Below are positions 20,110 to 32,825 of a stretch of 64,000 nucleotides of DNA, piece by piece. Made by a program: the position numbers and the translations under genes. The first letter of the stretch is position 1. Each line of letters begins with the position of its first letter. Location of the stretch: positions 96,479,449 to 96,543,448 of the forward strand of contig NC_071355.1 in the NCBI RefSeq assembly GCF_943734655.1, read 5' to 3'. The stretch is from Sabethes cyaneus. Taxonomy: Eukaryota > Arthropoda > Insecta > Diptera > Culicidae. The notes below the pieces were generated by a model. The model searched no databases, was not told where the DNA came from, and saw only the letters and a program-made list of their open reading frames with translations.

Positions 20110-20337
20110 CCCTCCGTTACTCGCGTTGTCTCGTGTTTTGTACTACGACTGTGAACCGCTCACTTTATCTCGGTATATCTACTGCATCTGCGGTACACTG
20201 TTTGCAGTAAGGTTGATCCGCAGACCAAGATCTTTCAAATGGTGAAAACATTTTATAAGTTTTTCACCAAGTATTCGAGTGAATTCTGTTAGGTTTTATC
20301 ATGTCTCTAAATCGAAGTTGGCGCGAGTAACGAAAGG
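20110..20337. mobile_element. Second TTAA-flanked (piggyBac-type) MITE, 228 bp
   Basis: TTAA at 20106-20109 and 20338-20341. Ends are CCCTCCGTTACTCGCG and, inward from the right, CCTTTCGTTACTCGCG (14 of 16 match). The interior is unrelated to the 5501-5640 element, so it is a different family. Confidence 0.78.
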
Positions 20338-20341
20338 TTAA

Positions 20342-21902
20342 GCTGTTTTATGAATAGACTTGAAATAACCCAATGACGGCTCGCATCCTGCATTGGACTA
20401 CCTGACCTTTACTTCTATCCATGTTTCAAATAAAACGGTGTACCGATGTTGTGTGCAACAAACGTATTCATTTTATGGTTGATCAAAGTAGTTTCGTTTT
20501 ACAATTCCATTTCTAAGTATCGGTGCACATGAGCACTGACCTGTTACAACCATAAATTCTGCTTGAATGCTTTGACTCCAGCAGATGAACATTTGCCTAG
20601 ATTATACTTTCTTATAATGCCAAGAATAGTGATTTCCAGTCAGTGTAAAACTCAAACTTATTTATTCGCAACAAACGGCTGTGTAGTTTAATATATATTT
20701 ATATAGTATTGATTGTTACTAATTTCACGGTACTGCAACCAAAATAATGAAAGAATAAACTATAGAATAATAGAGCTTTAATTCAGTTTACCGTCATTTC
20801 CATTCTGCTTTCTGCCTATTACTATATGGCTACCTGTGGAAATAATTTAGAACCATGACATGAATATGCAGGAATATTATAATCTAAGTGAGTAACCATG
20901 AAGTTTGAGCATCGGTTTTCAGAAAATAATGCATATTATGTCAAATGCAAAAGTTCGATTTTATAGATAGCACATTGCACAGAACTGCAATGTGTTGCTT
21001 TCGTAGTACGATACAACTGGTTGTAGTATTTTCGAATCTCGACCGAGTGATTTCGTTACTGCTAGTGACATTAACAATTGACTGCAAAGTGTGTGGAAAA
21101 AACGTTGCGGCACAGTTGTCATATGTTCATTTTCGAATTCAGTGAATTACAAACAAATATTTTTTTGAAATTAATCTAGAATCATGAAAACGTTTCGATC
21201 ATATAATAGTATGTGAAACTTAAGAAAACTAATTTATAGTGAAACCTTTTTCTGGATGCAAAATGTGGGTGCAGTTTTGAATTTACTTTCAATGCAACCT
21301 AAAAACTCTTAATCATCCAAGTCAAACCAGAAAGGTTGATTCATGCTATGCCACGACACACAAGAAGCGTTGTCGGCAAATTTTATGCAGTATGCTTCGG
21401 GGGGAGAACTTCACCCAAACAATGCGCTTCATTTGCCAACCTTCCTGCAACGACGGTTCGTCATCAACAATGTTATGGGTGTTCAAGCAGAAGGGTACCT
21501 TCACATTTTGGTAACTTTCTAAACGTTTAGGAAAAGTTTTGTCACTGTTACCTATTTAAAGGTGTGGCGTAAAGTGGAAGTTTACTATTTAATCAGCGAT
21601 GAATATCTGAGGTGCTTTTTAATCTTACCGTTGATAAAATAATGCTTTCAACATTGTTGCAATTACCTTACATTTATCGTCGCGCTCAAACTTTCTTGAG
21701 ACATGATGAATCGCTCATTTTTTCAAGTGGAACGTATGCTACCCACGTTCGAAATAATAAATTTTATTCTACCGTTTTTTGATATATGTAGAGAAAAAAT
21801 CACGAAAACCTAATTTATTTCAGCTAATGCAAAGGAAACTTTGTCATACCGCTAAAACCGCTTGAAATTGGATTTTAAATAGCGAGTAAACCGAACTGAT
21901 AA
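20342..21902. other. No recognisable feature
   Basis: AT-rich, unique-looking sequence; could be host intron or intergenic DNA. Short frames at 20945 and 21336 show no domain. Confidence 0.5.
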
Positions 21903-21982
21903 CCCAGTAAGAATAATTCGGCAGACGTTTGCAAGAGCTTTACTTGCGTAGGATCGACGTCTGATAAATAATTCTTACTGGG
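21903..21982. repeat. 80-bp hairpin
   Basis: Begins CCCAGTAAGAATAATT and ends with its inverted copy (AATTATTTATCAGACG-type arm), with CAGACGT/ACGTCTG also pairing further in. It may be a tiny MITE or a pre-miRNA-like fold. No clear target duplication was found. Confidence 0.75.
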
Positions 21983-24430
21983 AATTCTGGCGAAAGAGGT
22001 CGGATAGAAAGGAAGTTGGATGCATACATTTTAAGCGCAATTTCCAGGTACCCAAACCAATGCTTTGAATAGCCACATATGAAGGCTTATACATTGAGTC
22101 GTAAGGGTTCGTTGAATTAAGCCAAATTTGAAGACGTTCAACTCTACATTTTTCAAGCAATCCTTTGAATTGGACTTTGGATGTTCGAAACATTTGTTTA
22201 TTTCGCGCTGAAGTTGGACAGTATGAGTCACACGTTCTGGGAATACATGAATAATCTACATTAGACTAAAATAGAAATCAGAAGACGATTTATTCCACTG
22301 TGCCATCTGATTTTGTTACCTAGTGTGTCATCGATTCACCGTGAACTAAACCTAACACATTCTGTTCGCAAATAAGTCCGTTTCATAGTTTTTTTCTGAA
22401 TCGCAAAGAACTGTACAAAAAAGCATCATACCGGTGAGATAATCGTTTTAACTGCTTAGAGGGCGCACCTTACTTTCAAGTAAGGAATCTACCATTACAC
22501 TTCTTTGTTCCAAAAAAGTACGGGCAATTTTCGTCATTCATGGTAGAGCGTGTTCTCGTATGACATTCACTCCATTCAGTCGTGCACAAATGAACGAAAT
22601 AGAAGCAAAAAATCAGAAAAATTTTATTCCGGTTGAACCTCGGAGTATTCGCAACGATGAAAATTGTCGCACAATGTTCTCTAATGACATTAATCCGAAC
22701 GTTTAAAGCAACAATAGCCAGTTATTAGGGGATTTGTGAAAACAATTGCCGCCTGTGGTAATTAAGGCAGAATAATGCACCAGATGGCTTTGTTATCAAA
22801 CAGTTTCAGGAATGTTAGCTTCAGGATATATCCCGGTGAGTTGTTTCTGTATAAACGTTGCACAGGAAAATTGTTAGTTTTCGTACCGATTTGTAGCATG
22901 TCGTAGTTATTTTAAAATTTTAAATTGAAGGTATACCCTCGGTGTTGAATGGCATTATTTTGATAAGCTGTATTGTGATAAGCTATATTACTAATTTTGA
23001 TGTCGAGCCTCAATTTAGTTTCAATTGCACAATTAACATTATGAGCACTAAGAGAAAATGTTTTTATTTCAAAACTTATTTCTAATGAATGATAGGAAGG
23101 TTGGAATAATCTCGACGTCGAAAGTACCCCGAGTAGAAAAAGTAGACAAATATTTTACAATTTTTTTTAAATAATTATGAGGATGCGGGATGCATTCAGG
23201 GAATTTATTTAACATTAAATTTAACTATCATTTATCTTGTAGCTCGGACAGTACGTGCTCTATGTTTGTTTCGAGATTTGTCCTTTGTCGTTCTCGCTTT
23301 TTCGCTTTTTATCCGAAGGAATAATAGAAAAATTATGAGAGAAAATGGCGTCACAAAATGATATATTACAGAGCTCTTGGCACTGCTGAAGTTATGTTCA
23401 ATTGTGTTAAGCCTCATATAATGTGAATAATCTGAAATGTCCGCTACCGTTTCAACACTTTGCTCTATGATACCTTTATGTCGTTCCAGAGTCGGAGAAA
23501 AGATAAATCATGATGAATGGATAAGAAATTCATGCTATAATTTATACTTCAAGCTGTTGATTTATAAATGACTGTTCTATTGTAGGTCCTAATTTCATAT
23601 TGTTATTGCTATGAATATAATTCAAAAATTACATAAAATAAGAGACGGAACATAGAGATGGAAAGTGAATTATGAAAATAGATATAAATAAGTTAACAGG
23701 CGAAAATTTTTAATATATTTATGCACAACAATTACAATGCCTACACAAAGGTGAGTGAGTCCTGTGAGTGGGATCACTGAATCTACCGGAAAATTAACAG
23801 AAGTAAGAAATAGAATCATTCAAGAAGGCCAAAGGCACACTGTCACTGGCTCTGTAAGTAATCACTGTGGTTGAACAAACTAATAGCAATTGACACAGCG
23901 CAAACGAAGCAAAAATGTGTACACATTTATTAGTTACACAAACTTACAAAGTGTAAAACACGTGTAAAACCAAACCGATTAGAGCATTGTTCGTTACACC
24001 ATTGCACGTTGCATCGTACCCAGTAACCCGGGAAAGAGACAGATCAAGATAGCAGCAACAGCCAGCTGAGCCGTCAACACCTTTCATAACTTAACCCCTG
24101 TACAGTATACCGGCAGTAGCACATCCACCAGGGGCAGCTGCAGCTGCCATTTTCAAAAGCTTCTATTACCACCACTCACTCCCCCGATAGCATCTTATCG
24201 CCCAGCAAGGAAGACGATACCACGGAGGTGTTCCGTCACAAATGACCAACGAAGTTAAATTTCGGAATCGCTCTTGTATAAGCTTCTATAACTTAGTTTT
24301 TATATTATCACTTTACTTTTTTCCGCATCTTAGCTAAAGGTTTACACGACATCTGTGATCTAAACATTATTGCGCATGAATGACATTAGCTATAAATATT
24401 GTAGAGCAATATGTAAAAATGGCTCCGGTG
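21983..24430. other. No recognisable gene; GC-richer island near 24000-24260
   Basis: Mostly AT-rich. The segment 24000-24260 is less AT-rich and looks unique (CAGCTGCAGCTGCCAT and similar words), without an open frame. It might be an untranslated exon or regulatory DNA. Confidence 0.35.
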
Positions 24431-24900
24431 CAAATCTATACCTATAAAAATGGATTTCTGTCTGTCTGTCTGTCTGTCTGTCTGTCCGTATGTTCCTTAT
24501 AGAATCGAAAACTACTGAACCGATCGGCGTGAAAATTTGCATGTAAGGGTTATTGGTGCCAGGGAAGGTTATTATGATGGTTAGAAATCCCTCCCCCGCT
24601 AAGATGGGGGACTCCCATATAAATCTATGCCTATAAAAATAGGTTTCTCTCTGTCTGCCTGAATGTTCCTTATAGAATCGAAAATTACTGAACCGATCGG
24701 CGTGAAAATTTGCATGTAAGGGATTATTGGTGCCAGGGAAGGTTATTATGATGGTTAGAAATCCCTCCCCCGCTAAGATGGGGGACTCCCATACAAATCT
24801 ATGCCTATAAAAATAGATTTCTCTCTGTCTGCCTGAATGTTCCTTATAGAATCGAAAATTACTGAACCGATCAGCGTGAAAATTTGCATATAGGGGTTTT
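24431..24900 (+). repeat. Tandem repeat of about 175-190 bp, 2.5 copies, with (TGTC)n
   Basis: The unit starting AATCTATNCCTATAAAAAT begins at 24433, 24622 and 24796. Each copy continues TTCCTTATAGAATCG, ACTGAACCGATC and TGAAAATTTGCAT. Only the first copy has an expanded CTGT microsatellite (about 24460-24485). It resembles a dispersed mosquito repeat I have seen often, but I cannot name its family. Confidence 0.85.
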
Positions 24901-25332
24901 TAGGGCCAGCAAAGGTTCTTATGATGGTTAGAGACCCTTCCCCTCACTAAGAAGGGGGGCTCCCATATAAATAATATACAAATTTCCTCATAACTCGAGA
25001 ACTAATTAAGCAAATGGAACAAAATGTTATATGTGGGTGTTTTTGGAGACTAGAATTTTTTTATGGTGAATTGAGACCCCTCCCCACTTTAGAAGGGGGG
25101 CTCCTATACAAATGAAATACAAGTTTCCTCATAACTCGAGAAGTAATCAAGCAAATGGAACCAAATTTGGCATGTGGAGGGTTTTGGAGGCAGGAATTTT
25201 CTTAATGATGGTTTGAGACCCCTCACCCCTGTGATAGGGGGATAACGACTCTCGTACAAATAAAACAGAAATTTTTGCGTAACTTAAAAGCTAATCGAAT
25301 TCGAGAAATTTTAGACACTCATGAAACATTAA
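24901..25332 (+). repeat. Two-copy degenerate repeat shared with subfamily G elements
   Basis: Units with CATAACTCGAGAA, AAGCAAATGGAAC, GAGACCCCTCC and GGGGGGCTCC occur near 24955 and 25085, and a third partial unit follows. The same words occur at 59960-60400 inside copy G1, so this is probably a fragment of that family. Confidence 0.75.
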
Positions 25333-26483
25333 TCAATAACAAGACCACCAAAAACTATCAATAGTAACATTAGATAATTTAGCGCGAGATGGCCTACAAG
25401 CACGTTTAACAGCTCTCTCCAGTTCGGCGTATCGTTGACGGGCAACTGTCTTAGCCGATCTGGTCCGCGCTCGCTCTATGCCGGCTTTCGCCTCTCTCCG
25501 CTTGTCGATCTTCCTCCAAGTTTCATCCGAAATCCACTCCCTTCGCTTGCTGCGCGCTTTGCCGAGGGTTTCATCACTGGTCGTGATGAAGGCGTTCTTG
25601 ATGGGGGAAGAGCGATCCACCATTGGCCATGTCGTTATTGCCACAGAATTCTGTAAACAGCTCCCCGTTTTCGCTCATCTCTCCTAGGCCATGGTGTCCC
25701 GTGACGCGTTCAAGGTCCGCGTTGTTTGAGCCAATCTTCGCGTTGAAGTCGCCCATGTGAATTTGGATGTCCCCCTTCGGGATTTTCTCAACCACGCTGT
25801 TCAGCTGGCTGTAAAAACTCTCTTTTTCCTACAGGTCGGCAGCATCTGTTGGCGCATAGCACTGGTTTGCCGTAAGGTTCCTAACCCGTGTTCTGAAACT
25901 GGCAACGATTATTCGCTCATTTATCGGTTCCCACTTCATCAGGGCCGCATGTACCCCTGGGCTCAGTAGGAATCGAACTCCTCTTTTTCGAGTAGCATTT
26001 TCACCTCGTATGCCAGAGTAGAGCAAGACTTGCCCGGATGATGTCCTGTGTTCACCAGTACCCCTCGCCAGTACGGACCTCGCTCAGCCCCAGGATTTCA
26101 AGCTTCAGGCGGTTAGCTTCCCTTGCAAATTGAGCCAGCTTGCCCTGCTGGGCAAGGGTCAGTATATTCCATGTTCCGATTCGTGTCCGTGTTTTCATGC
26201 TAAAGGTCGTTGCCAATAATCCAGATAGATTTCTTCTTTCATTTTCGGTAACTTTTTTATGTTCTGGTACAGTAGGCTGTTGACCTAAGGTCCTTATCCC
26301 GCGGATGGGGCTGCCATCTTAATGTGGGCGGGAGCTACTGTGCCCCCTTTCCTGTTAGCATACGACAACCGGAGTTGCGTACCCCAGCCGGCACCTCGTG
26401 GAGATAGGAATAGGAGTTAATGAACAGAGGTTATGGAATGCACATGTTCACGCTTTGCCAGCCACACGGAAACAGTGCTGAGG
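25333..26483 (-). pseudogene. Family L non-LTR retrotransposon, 5' part (endonuclease)
   Basis: Minus-strand blocks match the fuller copy 41269-44849: the N-terminal WNILTL-type region near 26180, LYSGIRGENATRKRGVRFLLSPG, IQIHMGDFNAKIGSNNADLERV (near 25760; GDFNAKIG is the endonuclease motif), GELFTEFC, then after a deletion SDETLGKARSKRREWISDETW and a basic helix ending near 25380. The RT is absent. The 5' edge matches the other copy up to about CATGTTCACSCTTTGCCAGCC. Dead by deletions and frame changes. Confidence 0.75.
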
Positions 26484-26532
26484 GGATATTTGTGCATGTG
26501 ACGTGACGCAGCAATTCTCAAAGTGAGGAAAA

Positions 26533-26715
26533 TCACCGACTTGTAGCTCGGTGCTTCTCATCAGTCATCCGTTGGTACTCTGCGTCGAACAACTCACTGG
26601 AAGTGGCTGAAGCAGTAGTAACTAACACTTCTCGCACTGTGGTACTGATCGCAACGCGGATGTGCTTCAACTGCTCTTGCAGGTTTCCTTTAAGTTGTTC
26701 ACCGATCAAATCCAA
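26533..26715 (-). pseudogene. Non-LTR linker fragment
   Basis: A 60-codon frame reading HIRVAISTTVREVLVTTA, then LFDAEYQRMTDEKHRA. This is the pattern of the linker between endonuclease and RT in non-LTR elements (a basic helix, then W/LFDxEC and TDEKN). The source family is not determined. Confidence 0.5.
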
Positions 26716-27096
26716 TCCTACCCAATTTTAGGAAATTTAGGAAACTCGAGGGACTGCTGTAATCGAATTTAAACCAGACTGGAATGGATCTTTTGGACTA
26801 GATTGTCTTGCATTTTTTGATTTATATTTACATTTGATTATTCAATTTTTAAATTAGAAGCTGTGCACAATGCTACAATGAACTAAAAATATAGATATTG
26901 AAAGAAAACAAATGTGGCTAAACGAACGCTTAGGCATATAAGGAATTCAAAATCTCAGAAAACTTATCAAGAAAATTAACTTTTCAAAGCATTACATGAG
27001 AGATAATATTCGCATAGCATTTATAAAGGTTAACATTTCCAAGAGACCACTGTAGTTAAAATTTGATTCCATTGGATTAAATTAGATTGGATCGAA
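26716..27096. other. No recognisable feature
   Basis: AT-rich flank of the satellite. Imperfect ATTGGATTAAATTAGATTGG steps near 27070-27095 look like decayed satellite units. Confidence 0.5.
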
Positions 27097-27713
27097 TTGG
27101 AATTGGGATTGGGATTGGGATTGGGATTGGGATTGGGATTGGGATTGGGATTGGGATTGGGATTGGGATTGGGATTGGGATTGGGATTGGGATTGGGATT
27201 GGGATTGGGATTGGGATTGGGATTGGGATTGGGATTGGGATTGGGATTGGGATTGGGATTGGGATTGGGATTGGGATTGGGATTGGGATTGGGATTGGGA
27301 TTGGGATTGGGATTGGGATTGGGATTGGGATTGGGATTGGGATTGGGATTGGGATTGGGATTGGGATTGGGATTGGGATTGGGATTGGGATTGGGATTGG
27401 GATTGGGATTGGGATTGGGATTGGGATTGGGATTGGGATTGGGATTGGGATTGGGATTGGGATTGGGATTGGGATTGGGATTGGGATTGGGATTGGGATT
27501 GGGATTGGGATTGGGATTGGGATTGGGATTGGGATTGGGATTGGGATTGGGATTGGGATTGGGATTGGGATTGGGATTGGGATTGGGATTGGGATTGGGA
27601 TTGGGATTGGGATTGGGATTGGGATTGGGATTGGGATTGGGATTGGGATTGGGATTGGGATTGGGATTGGGATTGGGATTGGGATTGGGATTGGGATTGG
27701 GATTGGGATTGGA
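27097..27713 (+). repeat. (TTGGGA)n hexanucleotide satellite, G-quadruplex-prone
   Basis: About 102 uninterrupted copies. The G-rich strand is the plus strand and contains regularly spaced GGG runs separated by ATT, the pattern that forms G-quadruplexes. The long open frames (IP, QS, GI, GL dipeptides) are artefacts. Confidence 0.98.
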
Positions 27714-27761
27714 CCAGCAATGATACTCACAATGTTTACATTTATAAATATAGGAACAGTT

Positions 27762-27807
27762 TGTTTCTTCTTCATCTGTATTCGAATCTACAGATGAAGA
27801 CGAAACA
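27762..27807. repeat. Perfect-looking short hairpin beside the satellite
   Basis: Arms 27762-27780 and 27789-27807 (TGTTTCTTCTTCATCTGTA and its near-complete inverse) separated by 8 bases. Role unknown. Confidence 0.8.
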
Positions 27808-28066
27808 ATGTATCATTGATCAAATAATGTTTGATTTTGTTACATTTTAAATTATCATTTCTGCGGTAAACGTTGCTTTCAACGGCATATACAATTAATA
27901 CAATCAAATCAAGGCTATATGTGTGCGTGTCATCATGACTCAAGTCTTACTTGACGTAGTTTCATTTTCGTATTGCGTATTGTGGTCCACACTGAAAATG
28001 GCAGTTGAGCTGAAAATCAACAGTGAATCTCTTCGTCGAGTTTTGAAAATGGATCTGGATATCGAA

Positions 28067-28345
28067 AAAAAATGGCATCCAGTTCTTCTGATTTGAACCA
28101 ACTGGATTTTTGTATATGGGGGTACTTGCAGCAGAAGCTGAAGGATTATAAACGTCATAATTTGGATGAATTTAAGTTAGTTATCAACAAGATATGGGAC
28201 GGAAAGCAGTGCGTACCGCATGTACCGATTTCAAACAGCGGTTGAAGCGAGTTATACAGATTCCAGACAAAAGGTGATGGGACTTTATTTACAAAAATAT
28301 ATGACTTTGTTTTTGGTCGAATAAATATGTGTCACACTGTATATA
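28067..28345 (+). pseudogene. Tc1/mariner transposase C-terminal fragment
   Basis: Reads SSSDLNQLDFCIWGYLQQKL, then YKRHNLDEFKLVINKIWD, and after a one-base frame change ACTDFKQRLKRVIQ, followed by TIR-like GTGTCACACTGTATA near 28330. The DLNPLDFFIWGYLQ-type block is the standard region around the last catalytic positions in Tc1/mariner transposases. Only the 3' end of the element remains. Confidence 0.72.
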
Positions 28346-31172
28346 GCAAATATTGATACAGACAACATGTGCGTTTGAAATTAGCTCTGACAAACACCAT
28401 GAACAAATTGGCTGAGTGAACATTAGATTGATTGATTGATTGATAGAATTTTGCAGTCAAATACCAAGCTGACTGATGGGTTAAGGCAAAGGGTTAGCAA
28501 TTATCAATATTATCGCAAAGGTTTGGTACACAGAGTCTAGTTCTAAGGCCAGAGTACTAATAAACTACACGAGCACAGTTAATGGATTTATGATTGAAAG
28601 CAATAAGGTAGCCAGTGGCAAGTGAGAATACGTGGTAAGTGAGAATAGAGCATATATCTCCCTTCAGCCTCATTTTCTTCAGCTGAACCTTTCTAGAAAT
28701 GAAAGATACAACTCCAATGCATCCTTATATATTTAATCGATCGAAATGAAAAAGACATTTCAGAGTTTAAGAACAAACTTTCCAATTTTTACACACTTTT
28801 TAGGTATATTACCGAATGTTTTTAGTTCAATTATGTAATATTTATATTGATAACACTTTAAACCGAACCAAAAAAGACAAAGATAATTTGGCAAACACAT
28901 GGCTGATTAAGGAGCAAAATGATTAAGGATACTGCTTCATATGATAGTTTCACTAGCAATTGTGTCATCTTTTGCTTCCCTTAGTGTTACAGGAGATAAG
29001 TTCCAATTTTCTCTGACATTATTTATTTCTTATACGCATTTCTCTTGAACAAAAATTTTTGGATGAAAATGTAAGTAACTTTTCTCAACAATCCAAAAAC
29101 ACTGGTTTTTCACACTGGTGGAAAGCCATCAAAAAAGTTGTGAAAACTGTAGTCAAAATCAAATAAAAAATTTAATTGTTTTTATTGTTTGCTGATATTT
29201 ATTCTTTCTATGGTGTAAATATAAATCTATGTTGCGACAGTGCTATTTTTTATTCTTGAGCAACAATTCTGTTGAATCACGTCTGATAAAATCTGATAAA
29301 AATATTTAACAGCATATTTGAAACGTAGGCAAGATTTATATTTAGCAACCAATGCAATTGCATAATTGGTGGTTTGTCGATACAATTGCGTATAGCAACA
29401 TTTGACGCAAATTGGTATATAGGGTAAGGAACGAGTTAAGCAGTGTTACCTATTTTAATCAGTTGAGCATAAATGATCCGAAAATGCACTTTTTTATTCA
29501 TATTTTCAAAATCTTTTGATAGGATCATCTTCACAAATCACTTAACCATACATTTGATTCACACAAACAAACTGGGTTTCCGACAAGAAATATGATGAAT
29601 TAAAAATTGTTGTCCAAAAACGTACATTTTTCAGCTGCTCTTCAGCAATCGCCACCTCGCTACTAACGAATTCATCAAATTTTCAGCACTGATTACAACC
29701 ACTCTGAAAGTCAAGCACTCAATTGTCACATACCATATTATTCAGTCTCTTTTTTTCTATTATCTAAGGCTTTGTCACTAGCCAAAAGTTTTATTATTTT
29801 ATAACAAAACTGAAAACAAATTCTGAATTGACGGAACCTGTTCACCACTAGCAGCAGCTGCAGCACAACTGATGAACTATCGTGTTGCCAAGACACTGTT
29901 TCGGTTCTGGAAATAAGAATTTTAAGTTTGAAATTAACTGAAACCTCCTATGGTGAAAACGAGGTTCAATACTTTCAAGAGAAATGTATGTTCATAATTA
30001 ATTTTTCTTTATTAAAAACAACACAAAAGACAGCTTTTTCAATAATTTTCGAAGATTTTCTCAGTGATTTAATAAAGCAACGATGTGTTTCAATGTTATT
30101 TGCTTTGACAACACTGTTCTGAGTCGGATCGTTTGTACTGCTATATGTTTACCTCTTTTGTTCTCCCATCATCCTTATGAACAGCGAGTGAGACGTCAAA
30201 CTCGCAGTTTCCCATAAGAACAGCAGAGAATAAAAGAGACGACGAATACCGTTTGCCGAACGGTGCGGTGAGTGTATGCCCCGATAAACAATTTAGACAG
30301 ATGGCATTTTACGCATGTATGCCGATACGCTATGCCGATTACGCATCAGATGCCGATTAGTAGGTCGCGGATAGGAACGCGAACTTACTGAATAGGGGGA
30401 AAAGTTCGAGGGATTTTTTAAGGGGACGTAAAAAAATTCAGATGTCAGGATTGCTTAAGAAAGCACCTTGCGGGTGAAAATGGGTTCGGTCTGTTCAAAA
30501 TTATTTCCGCCGCTCCAACTTTTAAAGCGAAAAATCAAAAGTTTAGCTCAACAATAGTGTCTTCCAATGGTAACAGCTTGAAGAACTAAAGATAATAGCA
30601 AGAAGATTGGTATGCTGATATCCCCCACTTAGTCAACCCATCGCTTGTAATAAGGTAAAACAATCAGTGACCCGCTTAGACTGCTTAAAACTAGTTCTTT
30701 ACCCTACATGTCAATATGCTATAAAGCCTTTTTAATTTTTTATTTATTTTTAATTTCCTGTGCAATAAAACAGGCGTTAATTTTGCGTGAAAATTTATGC
30801 TGTCCCTATATCGACAACCAAACTACTAATACCTACACACCAATTAGCACTACTAAGTTGACAAAGCAAAAAAAAATATTTTGCAAACTATTGTTATCGG
30901 TCTTTGGGTACTAAATCACAGCTCGGTTTTAATTACGTAAACAAAATTGAACCGTAAAAAGCCAATGCTCCGACAAAACCATAAATATATCCAGCGGTGA
31001 CAATTTTTCTATTCAACACATACTCCGCCCCTCGGCGATGCATTCAGGATATTGCGCCTATATGCTCATAACTCATAAGAAAAATATACTTGAAAATTTA
31101 TCTTGGTCACTTGCCAAATCTAGAGGGGCTCCCAGGCGAAACGTTGAAAAGGCTGGAAGTTTTCATTCGATT
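28346..31172. other. No recognisable feature (about 2.8 kb)
   Basis: AT-rich with a short (TTGA)n run at 28425-28445. A donor-like GCG|GTGAGTG occurs near 30266 on the plus strand without other support. The frames at 29928 and 30708 look like noise. Confidence 0.45.
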
Positions 31173-31526
31173 CTATCTGCAAATTAAACCACAATTGTAA
31201 GACCGACAATTGAATTTATGTGCAAAACGTATTTGTGCCGCATCTTGCATGCAATTCTCCCTAAGAACAAACATCGTTCTTGAGGCAGTGTAGTGTAGGT
31301 ATATCATCTGGTACGGACCAACAGTGGCATATCTCCACAAGCCAGCTTGAATCCCGAAGCCACATCGACCGCACGGACCGGACGGTAAAACAGAACCTGG
31401 TGGCCGATGACCCCACTTTGGTGGTGTGTAGAGCGAATTGATTACATCCAACCGTTCGGAGCATCCCATGTGTGGCGAGCCTTTGCAAAGTGAATTGAAC
31501 TCTCTGCAGAGTTGTTGGGCACACAC
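31173..31526 (-). other. Unrecognised 117-codon open frame in a GC-richer island
   Basis: The minus-strand frame contains several Cys (CGRCGFG, CNCRSYNC-like spacing near its end) and PPKWGHRPPG. The island 31290-31500 is less AT-rich than its flanks, and a second minus-strand frame overlaps it, so the choice is uncertain. No domain recognised. It may be an exon or chance. Confidence 0.2.
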
Positions 31527-31539
31527 AAATTACATACAT

Positions 31540-32639
31540 AAGGCATCATAAGAAAACTTCATTACTGTGCATAGCATTGTTTTGATTTACTGACTCTTTT
31601 ACGTTTTGAATTTTTTAACTTTCGCAGATGATGTTTATGTATTCATGTGCAAACATTCTTTGTATTTTCGAAAACAATTCACTTAGAGCCGATCTATGGT
31701 TTGCTAATGGTATAGTAAGCTCACAAGGGACAGGCTCTATTGAACTTTTCTACATCGGAAAGCTTACCAGAGTATGGCACCTACACGCAAAAGTTCGTCT
31801 CATAACGTAAACTATTGAAGGATGTTAAAATAAACCATGACTCTGGATAAAGATTTTGATCTAACACTCAATTTTTTATGTACGATTCAATTTACAATAA
31901 TTTCATACGATATAGATGCTCTTTCACATACTTAACACAACATTTGCGTGTAGTTTATATATGCTTGGTACGTTTGAATAAGTTTTATGCATTCATGAAA
32001 GAGGAATGATTGGATCCAAATATGGCAGGCTTAGAGTGTCACTATCACCCATTTCAAAGGCTTTCCTGGCAACATTCAACATGATTTTTCTTACCGTTTA
32101 CTTTTGACTCAATGTTAATTGGTTTTTGTACCTTATTGGTACTCAAAACAATTCAATTACAAATTTGCATTTCCTAAAGTACTATATTGACACTGAAAGT
32201 ATACGTCTGGGCCGCAAATTCGCAATGCTGGTACTTCGGTTAGTAAACAGCTAGATCAGTACCAACGGTGTCTAACGTATCATGAAATACACCCTACCCT
32301 ACACCCTGTTTCTAACCTCTTATTCGTCAACTCCTATATCCTGAAAACAAACACTAATGAAGCCTGCAAGTCATAGGCGAAATACGTATCTGTCGCGAAT
32401 AAATACACATATTAGAATTTAATTGAAATAGTTTTGTTTTTATTTACTTTCAGGTTTCGTATTCTACTAAGACGCTCCAAAAAACTTACCAACTTTGTCA
32501 TAACATCCAAGGTAAAACGTTATGTAAGGTAAAAAATAACCTCCCAATGTTTTCTGCCCATCCAAGATGAGTTAGACAACGTTAGTGCTCAGTCTATGCG
32601 TCCAACTGCCATGTTCTTGTCCCCATCTCCATGTCAGCC
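31540..32639. other. No recognisable feature
   Basis: AT-rich sequence with only short frames. Confidence 0.45.
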
Positions 32640-32825
32640 ATCCCATGTCAGCATCTCCATTTCCTCGCCTATCACTTTTAGAAAGATATCATCAGCGAAG
32701 CGGGTGACCTCGACCCCAACGGACAGCTTGAGCCTCTACACCTCGCCGTACATGGCGTAAGATCGAGTCTTATGGAATACCCGTGGTCACCAACCATGTA
32801 TTCCTTCGGACTGACGCGAACTAGT
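32640..32825 (-). pseudogene. R1-like reverse transcriptase fragment (FADD block)
   Basis: Minus strand reads MYGEV, a stop, RLKLSVGVEVTRFADDIFL, then KVIGEEME. The VGVEVxxFADD pattern is typical of R1/Jockey-group RTs. It ends where the ITmD37E fragment starts. The same region is deleted from copy R1-B at about 51327. Confidence 0.68.

Noticed and set aside
27097..27713. Interstitial telomere
   Set aside because: The unit is GGGATT, not the arthropod TTAGG, and Diptera lack short telomeric repeats.
27077..27797. Long frames with IP, QS, GI and GL dipeptides
   Set aside because: Same artefact of the (TTGGGA)n array.
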